A DNA stretch of 64,000 bases from assembly GCA_024707205.1 (NCBI GenBank), contig JANQAD010000001.1, positions 1,240,001 through 1,304,000 on the forward strand, written 5' to 3'. Position numbers and translations under genes: made by a program. Below the pieces are notes generated by a model. That model searched no databases. It saw nothing but the letters and a program-made list of their open reading frames with translations, and was not told where the DNA came from. Within the stretch, counting starts at the first letter, position 1; every line of letters begins with the position of its first letter. Source of the DNA: Demequina sp. Its GTDB lineage: Bacteria; Actinomycetota; Actinomycetes; Actinomycetales; Demequinaceae. Of the stretch, positions 16,237-25,347 are shown one piece after another.

Positions 16237-17457
16237 GTGGCTGGGCGGGTGCTCTTCGGGTCACCGAGTGACTCAACAGAACGCACCATCGCCGACCTGC
16301 TGCGCACCGAGCGGGCCGGCGGGGTCATGCTGCTGCTTGGCGCGGTCGTGGCGCTGGTGTGGGCGAACTCGCGGTGGGCGTCTGCGTACGAGTCTGTGTC
16401 GGCGTTCTCGTTTGGCCCCTCGGTTTTGCACTTGCATCTCTCTGTTGAGACTTGGGCCGCGGACGGGCTGCTCGCGATCTTCTTCTTCGTTATCGGCCTC
16501 GAACTCAAGCGAGAGCTCAGGGTGGGGGAGCTGAGCAACCCGGCCACGGCCGTCGTCCCTGCTGTTGCCGCCGTTGGCGGCATGGTGGTCCCCGCACTGA
16601 TCTACGTGGGGGTGAACCTCTCGCGGGGCGGCTCGCTCTCCGGATGGGCCGTGCCGACGGCCACGGACATCGCGTTCGCGATGGCCGTGCTGGCGATTGT
16701 TGGCCGCGGGCTGCCCACGGCGCTGCGGGCTTTCCTGCTGACGCTCGCCGTGGTGGACGACCTGCTCGCGATCTTGGTGATCGCTATCTTCTTCACCGCC
16801 GACGTGTCCCTGCCGTGGCTCGCGGCCTCTGCGGTGTGCGTGTTCGTCTTTGGGATGCTTGCGCGGCGCGGGTTCACGCGCTGGTGGGCGCTGGGGCCGC
16901 TCGCCGTGGTGGCGTGGGCGACCATGCACGCGTCGGGCGTGCACGCGACGATCGCGGGTGTGGCGCTTGGCCTCGTGGTGCCGGCGGTCGCGGTGCGCGG
17001 GCAGAAGGAGCCGCTGACGGAGAAGTGGGAGCACGCGTGGCGGCCCATCTCGTCGGGAATCGCGGTGCCGATCTTCGCGCTCTTCGCGGCCGGAATCCCC
17101 ATCACTGCGGCGGCCTTCAACGCGGCGGTCAATGATCCGGTGGCGCAGGGGGTGGCGATTGGTTTGGTGGTCGGCAAGCCGCTGGGCATCGTGCTCGCGA
17201 CGTTCCTGGTTGCGACGTTCACGAAGGCCGCGTTGGATCCGGGGCTGTCGTGGTGGGACATCATCTCGGTGGGCGCGCTCGCGGGCATCGGCTTCACGGT
17301 GTCCCTGCTCATCGCCGAGTTGGCGTTCAGCGACGCCGAGACGGACGTGGTGACGATGGCGATCCTCATCGCCTCGGTGACTGCCGCGGTCATCGGCGGC
17401 GCGCTCCTGTCGTGGCGCGCGCGTGCCTATCGGCGCGCCGCCGCCTCTTCCGTCTGA
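16237..17457 (+). CDS. nhaA: Na+/H+ antiporter NhaA
   Basis: A 406-residue antiporter with 11-12 hydrophobic segments. The conserved PTATDIAFAMAVL and the ion-binding Asp pair in VVDDLLAILVIAIFF (about residues 170-171) are present, as is the C-terminal GIGFTVSLLIAELAF. It exports sodium in exchange for protons. The GTG start at 16237 is only 16 bp after the glnR stop and overlaps an exact 14-base copy of the dispersed motif (16227-16240). The Shine-Dalgarno is poor, and a slightly later start is possible. Confidence 0.92.
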   Translation: MAGRVLFGSPSDSTERTIADLLRTERAGGVMLLLGAVVALVWANSRWASAYESVSAFSFGPSVLHLHLSVETWAADGLLAIFFFVIGLELKRELRVGELSNPATAVVPAVAAVGGMVVPALIYVGVNLSRGGSLSGWAVPTATDIAFAMAVLAIVGRGLPTALRAFLLTLAVVDDLLAILVIAIFFTADVSLPWLAASAVCVFVFGMLARRGFTRWWALGPLAVVAWATMHASGVHATIAGVALGLVVPAVAVRGQKEPLTEKWEHAWRPISSGIAVPIFALFAAGIPITAAAFNAAVNDPVAQGVAIGLVVGKPLGIVLATFLVATFTKAALDPGLSWWDIISVGALAGIGFTVSLLIAELAFSDAETDVVTMAILIASVTAAVIGGALLSWRARAYRRAAASSV

Positions 17458-17518
17458 ACCACTCAGCGTCGAATACCGTCCGGAACGCACCCAAAATCTG
17501 CGCTCAGTGGTTCAGACG
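17451..17518. repeat. large inverted repeat spanning the nhaA stop codon
   Basis: Arms of 18 bp (17451-17468 and 17501-17518) match at 17 positions: CGTCTGAACCACTCAGCG against the inverse of the right arm. The left arm contains the nhaA TGA, and the 32-base loop is unstructured. It lies between convergent nhaA and nth and may act as a bidirectional transcription stop, although no T-run is present. Confidence 0.7.
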
Positions 17519-17535
17519 TACTGAGCGTGCGCGCG

Positions 17536-18210
17536 TCAGCTGACCCCAATCCGCGGACACAGCGCCGCGATCTCGCAGTTCGCGCAGTCGGGCTTGCGCG
17601 CCGTGCAGCGCCGCCGCCCGTGGAAGATCACGCGGTGCGACCACAGCGTCCACTCGCGCCGCTCGATGAGCGCCATCAGGTCCCGCTCCACCATCACGGG
17701 GTCCTCGTTTACCGTCAGCCCCAGCCGCCGGGACAGCCGCCCCATGTGCGTGTCCACGGTGATTCCCGGCACCCCGAACGCATTGCCGAGCACCACATTC
17801 GCGGTCTTGCGACCCACGCCACGCAGCTTTACGAGGTCCTCGAGCCTCCCAGGCACCTCGCCGCCGTGCTTCTCCACCAGGTCCGCGCTCAACTCGAGAA
17901 TCGAGCGCGCCTTGGCCCGGAAGAAGCCCGTTGACCGGATGACCTCCTCCAAAGCCGGCGGCTCCGCGCCCGACATGGCCACAGCGTCGGGCCATAGGGC
18001 AAACAGGCCGGGCGTCACCTGATTGACGCGCACGTCCGTGCACTGCGCGCTCAGCACCGTCGCCACGAGCAGCTGGTACGGGGTCTCGAAGTCGAGTTCG
18101 CAGTGGGCGTCCGGATATACCTCCGCGAGGCGGCGGTTGATGGCCCTCGCCCTGCGCACCAGCCCGACGCTGGGGGCAGTTCCCAGGCTGGCAACAGTGA
18201 GCGGCGGCAT
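17536..18210 (-). CDS. nth: endonuclease III
   Basis: Base-excision repair glycosylase/AP lyase for oxidised pyrimidines, 224 residues. It has the helix-hairpin-helix LRGVGRKTANVVLGNAFG with the catalytic Lys, the Asp in VDTHMGRLSRRLG, and the C-terminal 4Fe-4S loop (C-x6-C-x2-C-x5-C, ending CEIAALCP). It carries two exact copies of the dispersed 10-mer (17983-17992 and 18162-18171) in two different frames. Confidence 0.94.
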   Translation of the reverse strand: MPPLTVASLGTAPSVGLVRRARAINRRLAEVYPDAHCELDFETPYQLLVATVLSAQCTDVRVNQVTPGLFALWPDAVAMSGAEPPALEEVIRSTGFFRAKARSILELSADLVEKHGGEVPGRLEDLVKLRGVGRKTANVVLGNAFGVPGITVDTHMGRLSRRLGLTVNEDPVMVERDLMALIERREWTLWSHRVIFHGRRRCTARKPDCANCEIAALCPRIGVS

Positions 18211-18289
18211 AGGTCGAGGCTACAGAACCGCGGGCCGCGGGCCGATACATCCTGTAGCGGTAAGGGCCGCGGTACCAGAAGGAGAGCGA

Positions 18290-18673
18290 GTGAACGCGAC
18301 GGCAGCGGCGGACGAGGTTGCAGACCTCCGCCACCAGCGTCGTGACCTACGGCGCGAGCTTGCGCGCGTGAAGTGGTGGCGCAGGCTGCTCGTGGCACGG
18401 CGCGACCTGACCCTCGCGTCGCTCACCGCGCCCGACACCGTGGCGCAGGACGCGAGCGAGGCCGCGTGGCTCGCGCTGGCCTCGGATGCGCCGACCGCGC
18501 TCGAACTCACGGGCGCCGTGTGGCCCGATGTGCACGAGGTGACGGTGGCGGATCTCGACGCGCTCGACGCGCTGGATGCGCGCCTTGACCGGTATGAGGG
18601 GCGCCTTAGTGCCACTCTTGATAGCGTGACCGCTCAGATGGTGGATGCCATGGGCAAGGTTCATCGAGGGTGA
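18290..18673 (+). CDS. hypothetical protein with predicted coiled coil
   Basis: A 127-residue protein whose first 45 residues form a charged helix (VADLRHQRRDLRRELARVKWWRRLL), followed by an acidic domain rich in Asp, Ala and Leu. AGAAGGAGAGCGA precedes the GTG start at 18290. It is divergent from nth and lies 13 bp upstream of crp on the same strand, so it may be co-transcribed with crp. No family is recognised. Confidence 0.65.
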   Translation: MNATAAADEVADLRHQRRDLRRELARVKWWRRLLVARRDLTLASLTAPDTVAQDASEAAWLALASDAPTALELTGAVWPDVHEVTVADLDALDALDARLDRYEGRLSATLDSVTAQMVDAMGKVHRG

Positions 18674-18686
18674 TGAGGGAGGCGAG

Positions 18687-19403
18687 ATGGCTGACTTGAC
18701 CCGTGAGGCGACGCGCGACACCACGCGCGAAGAGCAGTTGCTGCGCTCCGCACCCCTCTTTGGCGGCATGGATGTGGGCAGCGCGCGCTCCCTCATGGAG
18801 AAGATGACGCGCTACGACGTGGCCAAGGGCGACACCATCTTCAACGAGGGCGACGACGGCCAGGCGCTGTACATCATCGTCCGCGGCAAGGTGAAGCTGG
18901 CCCGCACGGCCCGCGACGGCCGCGAGAACCTGCTGGGCCTCCTTGGGGTCGGCGACATGCTGGGCGAGCTGTCGGTCTTTGACCCCGGCCCGCGCCTCGC
19001 AAGGGCGCACGCGGTCGAGGATTCCACCGTCTACGAGTTGCCCAAGGCCGTGCTCGACGAGTGGCTCGACACCCACCTCGAGATGTCGCGGCCCATCATG
19101 CGCGCGCTCGCGCAGCGGATCCGCCGCACATCGAACACCATGGCGGACCTGGTGTTCTCCGACGTGCCGGGCCGCGTGGCGAAGGCCATCCTCGACCTCG
19201 GCCACCGCTTTGGCCGGATGGAGCGGGGGCACATCGTGGTGAGGCACGGCCTCACTCAGGAGGAGCTGGCGCAGCTCGTTGGGGCTTCGCGAGAGACCGT
19301 GAACAAGGCGCTCGCGGACTTCGCGTCACGCGGGTGGATCGACGTGCACATCGGGTCCGTCGAGGTCTACGAACCCGACCGCCTGCGCGCCCGCTCCCGC
19401 TGA
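18687..19403 (+). CDS. crp: Crp/Fnr-family regulator (Crp/GlxR-type)
   Basis: A cAMP-type global regulator of 238 residues. It has the cyclic-nucleotide beta-roll (GDTIFNEGDDGQALYIIVRGKVKL, GDMLGELSVFD), a long dimer helix (RPIMRALAQRIRRTSNTMADLVFSD), and the HTH LTQEELAQLVGASRETVNKALADF. The close match to M. tuberculosis Crp (Rv3676) and GlxR in the HTH supports the assignment. The start at 18687 has GAGGGAGG upstream. A CRP-like half-palindrome occurs upstream of the pentose ABC operon (27496-27509). It is divergent from nth, an arrangement common in actinobacteria. Confidence 0.92.
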   Translation: MADLTREATRDTTREEQLLRSAPLFGGMDVGSARSLMEKMTRYDVAKGDTIFNEGDDGQALYIIVRGKVKLARTARDGRENLLGLLGVGDMLGELSVFDPGPRLARAHAVEDSTVYELPKAVLDEWLDTHLEMSRPIMRALAQRIRRTSNTMADLVFSDVPGRVAKAILDLGHRFGRMERGHIVVRHGLTQEELAQLVGASRETVNKALADFASRGWIDVHIGSVEVYEPDRLRARSR

Positions 19404-19412
19404 CGCCGCACG

Positions 19413-19883
19413 TCAGTTGCGGACTATCGCCACAATCTCGATCTCGACCGGCGCGCCCAAGGGCAGGCTCGCCACGCCAACTGCGGAGCGCGCGTGGCGC
19501 CCCTGCTCGCCGAACACGTCCGCGATCAGCCCGCTCGCCCCGTTCACCACGGCAGGCTGGGCCGTGAAGCCCGGCGCCGACGCGACGTAGCCCGTGACGC
19601 GCAGCACGCCCTCGATGTTCTCGAGGCCACCGGCTGCCTGCGCCGCTGCGGCAAGCGCGTTGAGCGCCGCCACTCGCGCGCACTCGAGCGCCCGCTCGGG
19701 CGACACGTCGCCCTCTCGCTGCCCGACGCTGCCTTGCGCAAGAAGGGCGCCGTCAGTGAGCGGCAGCTGGCCCGAGGTATAGACCAGGTCGCCGTGGCGC
19801 TTGGCAGGCACGTATGTGCCCACAGGGCTGGCAACCTCAGGCAGCTCAAGCCCGAGCGCCGCGAGGCGCTCGCTCGCGGTCAT
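19413..19883 (-). CDS. RidA family protein (reactive imine/enamine deaminase)
   Basis: A 156-residue RidA/YjgF-like protein. The pattern VYTSGQLPLTDGALLAQG, the central ECARVAALNALAAAAQAAGGLENI, and the C-terminal GARSAVGVASLPLGAPVEIEIVAIV-type strand are characteristic (actual segment RSAVGVASLPLGAPVEIE). The Arg and Glu of the RidA site are in place. The short form of this actinobacterial subgroup usually sits beside crp. Its start overlaps the stop of the upstream DUF4177 gene by four bases. The dispersed 10-mer is at 19721-19730. Confidence 0.88.
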   Translation of the reverse strand: MTASERLAALGLELPEVASPVGTYVPAKRHGDLVYTSGQLPLTDGALLAQGSVGQREGDVSPERALECARVAALNALAAAAQAAGGLENIEGVLRVTGYVASAPGFTAQPAVVNGASGLIADVFGEQGRHARSAVGVASLPLGAPVEIEIVAIVRN

Positions 19884-20041
19884 GAGGCGTCCTTAGGCCG
19901 CTTCAGGTACGCCACCAGCCCTCCCGTCGGGCCCACTACTACCTGAACCAGTTCCCAACCGTCATCGCCCCACTGGTCCAAAATCTGCTTGGTAACATGG
20001 TCGATGAGCGGCACGGTCGCGTATTCCCACGTGATTCTCAT
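19880..20041 (-). CDS. DUF4177 small protein
   Basis: A 53-residue protein too short for usual reading-frame cut-offs. It reads MRITWEYATVPLI, then DQWGDDGWELVQVV and AYLKRPK, the conserved DUF4177 pattern. Its TGA overlaps the ridA ATG (ATGA). It is a frequent neighbour of crp and ridA in actinobacteria. Function unknown. Confidence 0.82.
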   Translation of the reverse strand: MRITWEYATVPLIDHVTKQILDQWGDDGWELVQVVVGPTGGLVAYLKRPKDAS

Positions 20042-20133
20042 AAGCAGAGCGTATCTCCCGTGCCGGGCAACGTTCCTAGGGCGTCATACGTTGACACTCC
20101 CGACGCCCCCAACTGGCAGTGAGGATCAGGCAG

Positions 20134-22725
20134 ATGGCACGAGAACCGAGGCCGCGCGTACGCGTGACCCTGGTCCAGTTCGCGACCGCGCTGCTCATGT
20201 TCGCCGTGCTGTCCGTTCTCGGCGGGGTGCTAGTCGCCGGCATGTTCCTTCCGGCGGCGTCCGTCGCCTCCGGCGCGGCCGAGGAGTCCTCGAAGCTGTT
20301 CGAGGAGCTGCCCACCGACCTCGCGCCCACAGAGCTGGCGCAGAAGTCCAACATCTACGACAGCTCCGGCAAGCACCTGCTCGCGACCTTCTACACGCAG
20401 AACCGCGTGGTGGTCCCGCTCGAGCAGATCTCGCCGTGGATTCAGAAGGCGACCGTCGCGGTCGAGGACAAGCGCTTCTGGCAGCACAACGGTGTTGACG
20501 GCCAGGGCATCGTTCGCGCGATGTACATCAACCTCACGTCGTCACACAGCCCCGGCGGCTCCACGCTGACGCAGCAGCTCATCAAGAACGTGCTCCTGCA
20601 GAAGGCGATCTCCTCGGACAAGTCTGAGGAGGAGAAGGCCGCAGACATCAAGTCCGCGACCGAAGTCTCCATGACGCGCAAGATCCGCGAATGGCGCCTC
20701 GCGCTGGGCTACGAGGAAGAGCTCGACCGGATTTACGGCGACACGTGCACCGACGACCCCAAGGTGGACTGCGGCAAGGAGTACGTGCTCGAGCAGTACC
20801 TCAACATCGCCCAGTTCGGCACCAACACGTACGGCGTCGAGGCCGCCGCCGAGGTGTACTTCGGCAAGCACGCCTCTCAGTTGAACGCCATCGAGGCGGC
20901 GACCATCGCGGGCATCACGCAGAACCCGTCCAAGTGGGATCCGCTGCATCACCCCAAGGCTGCGCAGCAGCGCCGCAACGTGGTGCTCTTCACCATGTTC
21001 GAGCAGGGGATGATCACCAAGGCCGAGTATCACCAGTGGCGCGCAATGCCCATCGAGAACACCCTGGACCCGCACCAGCCCAAGCACTCGTGTGCGGCCG
21101 CTGCCGAGGCCCCGTTCTTCTGCGACTACGTGACCCGAATCATCGCGAAGGACCCCGTCTTCAACCAGGACGGGCTCAACGGCCAGAAGCTGCTTGAGCA
21201 GGGTGGCCTGACCATCATCACCACGCTCGACTACACCAAGCAGAAGATCGCGAACCAAGAGCTCAACAAGTCGATGAAGTCGACGGACAAGAGCGGCTGG
21301 GCCATGGCGCTTGTTGCGCTCGAGCCGACTACGGGTGAAATTCTCGCGATGGCGCAGAACCGCACCTATGACCCGAGCGGCAAGGAAAAGGGCTCCACGA
21401 CCATCAACTACTCGGTGGATCGCGACATGGGCGGCTCACGCGGATTCTCACCGGGATCGACGTTCAAGCCCGTGGTGCTCGCCGCGTGGCTGAAGTCCGG
21501 GCGCTCCCTGATGCAGGTGATCAACGCCAACCAGAAGGAGTACAAGCCGGACTCGTGGACAGCGTCGTGCCTAGGCTCCAACCCCTTCCGCGGGAGCGCC
21601 TCGTGGAAGCCGGGCAACTCCGAAGGTGAGGCCGGCGGTCAGATGACCGTCCTCAGCGCCACGGCGCACTCGATCAACACGGGCTTTGTGGCTATGGCGC
21701 ACGAGATTGACCTGTGCGACATCGAGACCACTGCGGAGGACATGGGCTTCCACCGTGCCGACGGCGTTGACTACGAGGTCATTCCATCCACGGCTCTTGG
21801 CACCCAGAACGCGTCGCCGCTGACGATGTCGTCGATCGCGCAGACCCTCGCCAACAACGGCAAGTACTGCCCGCCAACGGCCATCGTCTCGGTGACGGGC
21901 GCGGACGGCCACGAGTACGACGTTCCTCAGTCGAAGTGCACCAGGGCGCTCACCGCAGACATCGCCGCTGGCGTCACCTACGCCCTTGAGGACGTGATGA
22001 CAGAGGGGACCGGCAAGGACATTCAGCTCGCCAGCGGGCGGCCCTCCGCGGGCAAGACCGGCACGGCACAGATGAGCACGCACCTGTGGTTCATGGGGTA
22101 CACGCCGCAGCTCGTTGCCACGGTGTGGATGGGCAATCCCACACACGACGTGATCGGTGAGAACATCCGCATCAACGGCACCAGGTATCCGATCCTGTTC
22201 GGCGCAACCATCAGCGGCCCCACGTGGAAACACTTCATGGACCGCGCGCTCAAGGGCGAGAAGATCAAGAGCTTCCCCAAGGTCTCGAACGACATCCTCT
22301 ACGGCGTGCCGCGCGACATCCCCGATGTGGTGGGCATGACCGAGGCGGAAGCGCAGAAGGCGATCAACGAGGCTGGGTTCCGCTTCGCCAAGGGTGAGTA
22401 CTGGGTGTACGCCCCCAACTACGTCAAGGGCACCATCGCCGCGCAGAACCCTGCTGGCGGCAAGGCCCTGCCGGGTGCCGTGATCACGTACTACATCGCC
22501 GCAAGCTCGCTCCCCGACTGGTGGTACAACTGGCCACCCAACTGGGACCCCAACAAGGCGCCCTCGAACTACTGGGGCACCGTGTGGCCGCCGCCCGAGT
22601 TCGCAACGAACCCCCCGAACGGCTGGCCGGGCGTCGACCAGCCCCATGGTGATGGAGATGGCGACGGACACGACGACGGCGGATTCGGCGGCAACGGCGG
22701 CGGATTCGGCGGCGGCAACCACTGA
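20134..22725 (+). CDS. bifunctional class A penicillin-binding protein
   Basis: Peptidoglycan glycosyltransferase/transpeptidase of about 863 residues. It has one N-terminal membrane segment and a GT51 domain with the catalytic Glu in VEDKRFWQHNGVD and the TLTQQLIKN motif. The transpeptidase has SxxK in SPGSTFKPVVL, SxN in TAHSINTGF and KTG in AGKTGTAQM. A single PASTA repeat (DIPDVVGMTEAEAQKAINEAG) and a Pro/Trp then Gly/Asp/His tail end the protein. It resembles mycobacterial PonA2. The ATG at 20134 is preferred (GAGG upstream); a GTG at 20119 is the alternative. The crp-ridA-ponA order is conserved in actinobacteria. Confidence 0.93.
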   Translation: MAREPRPRVRVTLVQFATALLMFAVLSVLGGVLVAGMFLPAASVASGAAEESSKLFEELPTDLAPTELAQKSNIYDSSGKHLLATFYTQNRVVVPLEQISPWIQKATVAVEDKRFWQHNGVDGQGIVRAMYINLTSSHSPGGSTLTQQLIKNVLLQKAISSDKSEEEKAADIKSATEVSMTRKIREWRLALGYEEELDRIYGDTCTDDPKVDCGKEYVLEQYLNIAQFGTNTYGVEAAAEVYFGKHASQLNAIEAATIAGITQNPSKWDPLHHPKAAQQRRNVVLFTMFEQGMITKAEYHQWRAMPIENTLDPHQPKHSCAAAAEAPFFCDYVTRIIAKDPVFNQDGLNGQKLLEQGGLTIITTLDYTKQKIANQELNKSMKSTDKSGWAMALVALEPTTGEILAMAQNRTYDPSGKEKGSTTINYSVDRDMGGSRGFSPGSTFKPVVLAAWLKSGRSLMQVINANQKEYKPDSWTASCLGSNPFRGSASWKPGNSEGEAGGQMTVLSATAHSINTGFVAMAHEIDLCDIETTAEDMGFHRADGVDYEVIPSTALGTQNASPLTMSSIAQTLANNGKYCPPTAIVSVTGADGHEYDVPQSKCTRALTADIAAGVTYALEDVMTEGTGKDIQLASGRPSAGKTGTAQMSTHLWFMGYTPQLVATVWMGNPTHDVIGENIRINGTRYPILFGATISGPTWKHFMDRALKGEKIKSFPKVSNDILYGVPRDIPDVVGMTEAEAQKAINEAGFRFAKGEYWVYAPNYVKGTIAAQNPAGGKALPGAVITYYIAASSLPDWWYNWPPNWDPNKAPSNYWGTVWPPPEFATNPPNGWPGVDQPHGDGDGDGHDDGGFGGNGGGFGGGNH

Positions 22726-23599
22726 TGCTGCGCCGCGCCGTCGGAGCGCTCGCGGTGGCGGGCGCCGCCACGCTCGCGTGGTCACTCGTGGAGGCGCACG
22801 CGTTCACGTTGCGTCGGGTCACGGTTCCGGTTCTCCCGCCGGGGAGTGAGCCGCTTCGAATTCTTCACCTGAGCGACCTGCACCTGACCCCAGGGCAGCG
22901 TGACAAGATCGCGTGGGTGCGCGCGCTTGCGGGCGAGCCCATCGACCTCGTGGTCACCACTGGTGACAACCTCGCGCACGAGCTGGCGGTGCCCCCGCTG
23001 CTCGGCGCCTACGAGCCGCTGATGAGTCGCCCCGGCATCTTCGTGTTCGGGTCCAACGACTACTTTGGCCCGCGCGCCAAGAACCCGCTCGCGTACTTCG
23101 GCGGCCCGTCGCTGCTCCGCGCGGGGGCGGAAAAGCTGCCGGTCGAGGACCTGCGGGAGGGTCTCGTGGCCGGCGGCTGGATCGACGCCAACAACGCGCG
23201 CGCGTCCCTGACGGTCAACGGCCTGAAGATCCGCATTGTGGGCCTCGACGATCCTCACATCGAGCGCGACGAGTTGCCTGGCGGTCGACGCCCGCGGGCC
23301 GACCTGGTCCTTGGCGTGGTCCACGCGCCCTACCGTCGTGCGCTGCAGGCGCTCGCCGACGACGGCGCCCAGCTGATCCTCGCGGGCCACACCCACGGCG
23401 GCCAGGTGTGCGTTCCAGGCTTTGGCGCCCTGGTCACCAATTGCGATCTCGACACCTCCCGCGCCAAGGGCCTCAGCACCTGGCCCGACGCTGGGGGGAC
23501 ATGGCTTCACGTGTCCGCCGGCCTTGGCACCAGTCCGTTTGCGCCGGTGCGCTTGGCGTGCGGCCGGAGGCGACTGTGCTCACTCTCGTCGAGGCGTGA
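22725..23599 (+). CDS. YkuE-like metallophosphoesterase (frame-broken near 23562)
   Basis: Calcineurin-type phosphoesterase of about 291 residues with an N-terminal membrane anchor. Metal-binding motifs are HLSDLHLTP (D-x-H), TTGDN (GDN), FGSND (GSND in place of GNHD), and GHTHGG. It overlaps the PBP stop by one base (TGATG), a usual actinobacterial pair. The uninterrupted frame runs on to 23624 with an atypical Arg/Cys-rich end; a missing base at about 23560-23566 would give the expected RPEATVLTLVEA end and TGA at 23597. I take 23599 as the true end. Confidence 0.86.
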
Positions 23600-23650
23600 G
23601 GCGATTTCTTTCGCGGGGGTCTGAGCGGGTATTCTGAGCAGGCTCAATTA

Positions 23651-23823
<173 letters not shown>

Positions 23824-23837
23824 AGAACATGAGTGTC

Positions 23838-23867
23838 AAGAGGGGCTCGCGAACGCGGGCCCCTCTT
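23838..23867 (+). terminator. intrinsic terminator after tRNA-Pro
   Basis: Stem AAGAGGGGC / GCCCCTCTT with an inner CGCG/CGCG pairing, ending in CTCTTCAC on the plus strand. It is the first strong stop after tRNA-Pro. Confidence 0.75.
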
Positions 23868-23973
23868 CACATTGCGGGAGTCCCTATAGGGCGCTCATGT
23901 TCGAGTTCCGGGGGCGTGGAGCTCCCAAAGGGCGCTGAGGTTCGGGGACAGCGCGGAGCCCGGAGCATGCAGA

Positions 23974-24003
23974 AGGCCCCCTCCCGCGAACGGGAGGGGG
24001 CCT
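23974..24003 (-). terminator. intrinsic terminator of the pentose-type ABC operon
   Basis: Perfect 13-bp stem AGGCCCCCTCCCG / CGGGAGGGGGCCT with a four-base loop that reads TTCG on the minus strand, followed by TCTGC. It lies 24 bases past the permease stop, with the dispersed 10-mer (24016-24025) between stop and hairpin. Confidence 0.85.
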
Positions 24004-24027
24004 CTGAGGTGCTGCAGCGTCGGGCGG

Positions 24028-25347
24028 CTAGCCCACCACGCCGGCGCGGCGACGCGATAGGGCGTCCACCGTGGCGGCGATGATGAGGACCGCGCCGCTC
24101 GCCGCGAGCGTGGCGCCCGCGGGAAGGTGAATCAGCAGCAGGCCGTTGTTGATGACGGCGATCACGAACGCACCGACCACCGCGTGAACCAGGCGGCCGC
24201 GGCCGCCGAAGAGGCTCACGCCACCGACCACGGCGGCTGCGACACCGCTGAGCACGATGTCACGACCGAGCGTTGCATCGGCGAGACCGGAGCGCGACAC
24301 CGTGAAGACGCCAGCGATGACGGCGAGCACGGAACACGTGCAGAACGCGGCCCACTTCACGAGCGTCACGTTGACACCCGAGCGGCGAGCCGCCTCGGCG
24401 TTGCCGCCGATGGCGTACAAGTACCGGCCGTACCTGGTGCGGTCAAGCACGAACGTGCCCACCAAGAAGATGAGCAGGATGAACGGGACCACGATCGGCA
24501 CGCCCTGGAGCGACTTCAGCTTGGTTCCGCGGTCCGCGTTGAGCACGATGACCATGACGGCGCCGATGATCGCGATGCCGGCCAGCTTGAGGTACGTGAC
24601 AACCATCGGCGGGTTCGGGGCGCCGGACGCCGCGCGCCGAGCCCGATCCCACATAGCGACACCGAACAGCAGCAGCAGCACGATGGCCAGCAGCGCCCAG
24701 CCGGCCCACACGGGCAGGTTGCTGTTCTGGATGGCCAGGATCTGCGGCGGGATGACGCGGTAGGAGCCACCCGCCCCGATGATGATCAGGATCACGCCTT
24801 GGAGGCCAAGGAACAATCCCAGTGTCACCACGAACGATGGAACGCCGATCTTGGCCACGAAGAACCCGATGGTGAAGCCGATCGCGAAGCCGATCGCGAG
24901 CGCGATGAGCAGCGCCACCGGCCACGAGAAGCCGTCCGGCTGAGTGAGCCGCACGAACACCGACATCGCGACGCCGAACGTGACGCCAGCGGAAAGGTCG
25001 ATCTCGCCGAGCAGCAGCACGAACACGAGCGCCATGCCCAGGGTCACGAGCTCCGCCGCCTGCGTGAGCAGGTTGGCGATGTTGCGCTCCGTGAGGAAGT
25101 GGCTGTCGGCGAACGAGAAGATCACCATCAGCACCACAAGGCCGGCGACGGCGGGCAGGGCGCCCATCTCGCCGCCACGCAGGCGCTGGATGTACGCCTG
25201 GAAGTGCTCGCCGACCGAGGTCGACATTCCCTTCCCCAGAAGGTTGGGCGTGTCGGGGTCGGGGACGACGCCAACCGGAGCGTCCACGATCGCGGCCGCC
25301 TGGGCGGGGCTCAGCTTGGAGGCCGGAGGATTGGTCTCTTTGCTCAT
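24028..25347 (-). CDS. sugar ABC transporter permease, XylH/RbsC family
   Basis: A 439-residue BPD_transp_2-type permease with about ten to eleven hydrophobic segments. The segments LLLGEIDLSAGVTFGVA and RTRYGRYLYAIGGNAEAARRSGVN are diagnostic for the ribose/xylose class. It forms the channel of the importer whose ATPase and binding protein precede it. The start overlaps the ATPase stop by four bases (ATGA). An extra cytoplasmic N-terminus of about 60 residues is typical of the XylH group. Confidence 0.92.
   Translation of the reverse strand: MSKETNPPASKLSPAQAAAIVDAPVGVVPDPDTPNLLGKGMSTSVGEHFQAYIQRLRGGEMGALPAVAGLVVLMVIFSFADSHFLTERNIANLLTQAAELVTLGMALVFVLLLGEIDLSAGVTFGVAMSVFVRLTQPDGFSWPVALLIALAIGFAIGFTIGFFVAKIGVPSFVVTLGLFLGLQGVILIIIGAGGSYRVIPPQILAIQNSNLPVWAGWALLAIVLLLLFGVAMWDRARRAASGAPNPPMVVTYLKLAGIAIIGAVMVIVLNADRGTKLKSLQGVPIVVPFILLIFLVGTFVLDRTRYGRYLYAIGGNAEAARRSGVNVTLVKWAAFCTCSVLAVIAGVFTVSRSGLADATLGRDIVLSGVAAAVVGGVSLFGGRGRLVHAVVGAFVIAVINNGLLLIHLPAGATLAASGAVLIIAATVDALSRRRAGVVG

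Noticed and set aside
19400-19416. Short hairpin CTGACG/CGTCAG over the crp and ridA stop codons as a terminator
   Set aside because: Six base pairs and no T-run; too weak to call, though it could contribute to a bidirectional stop.
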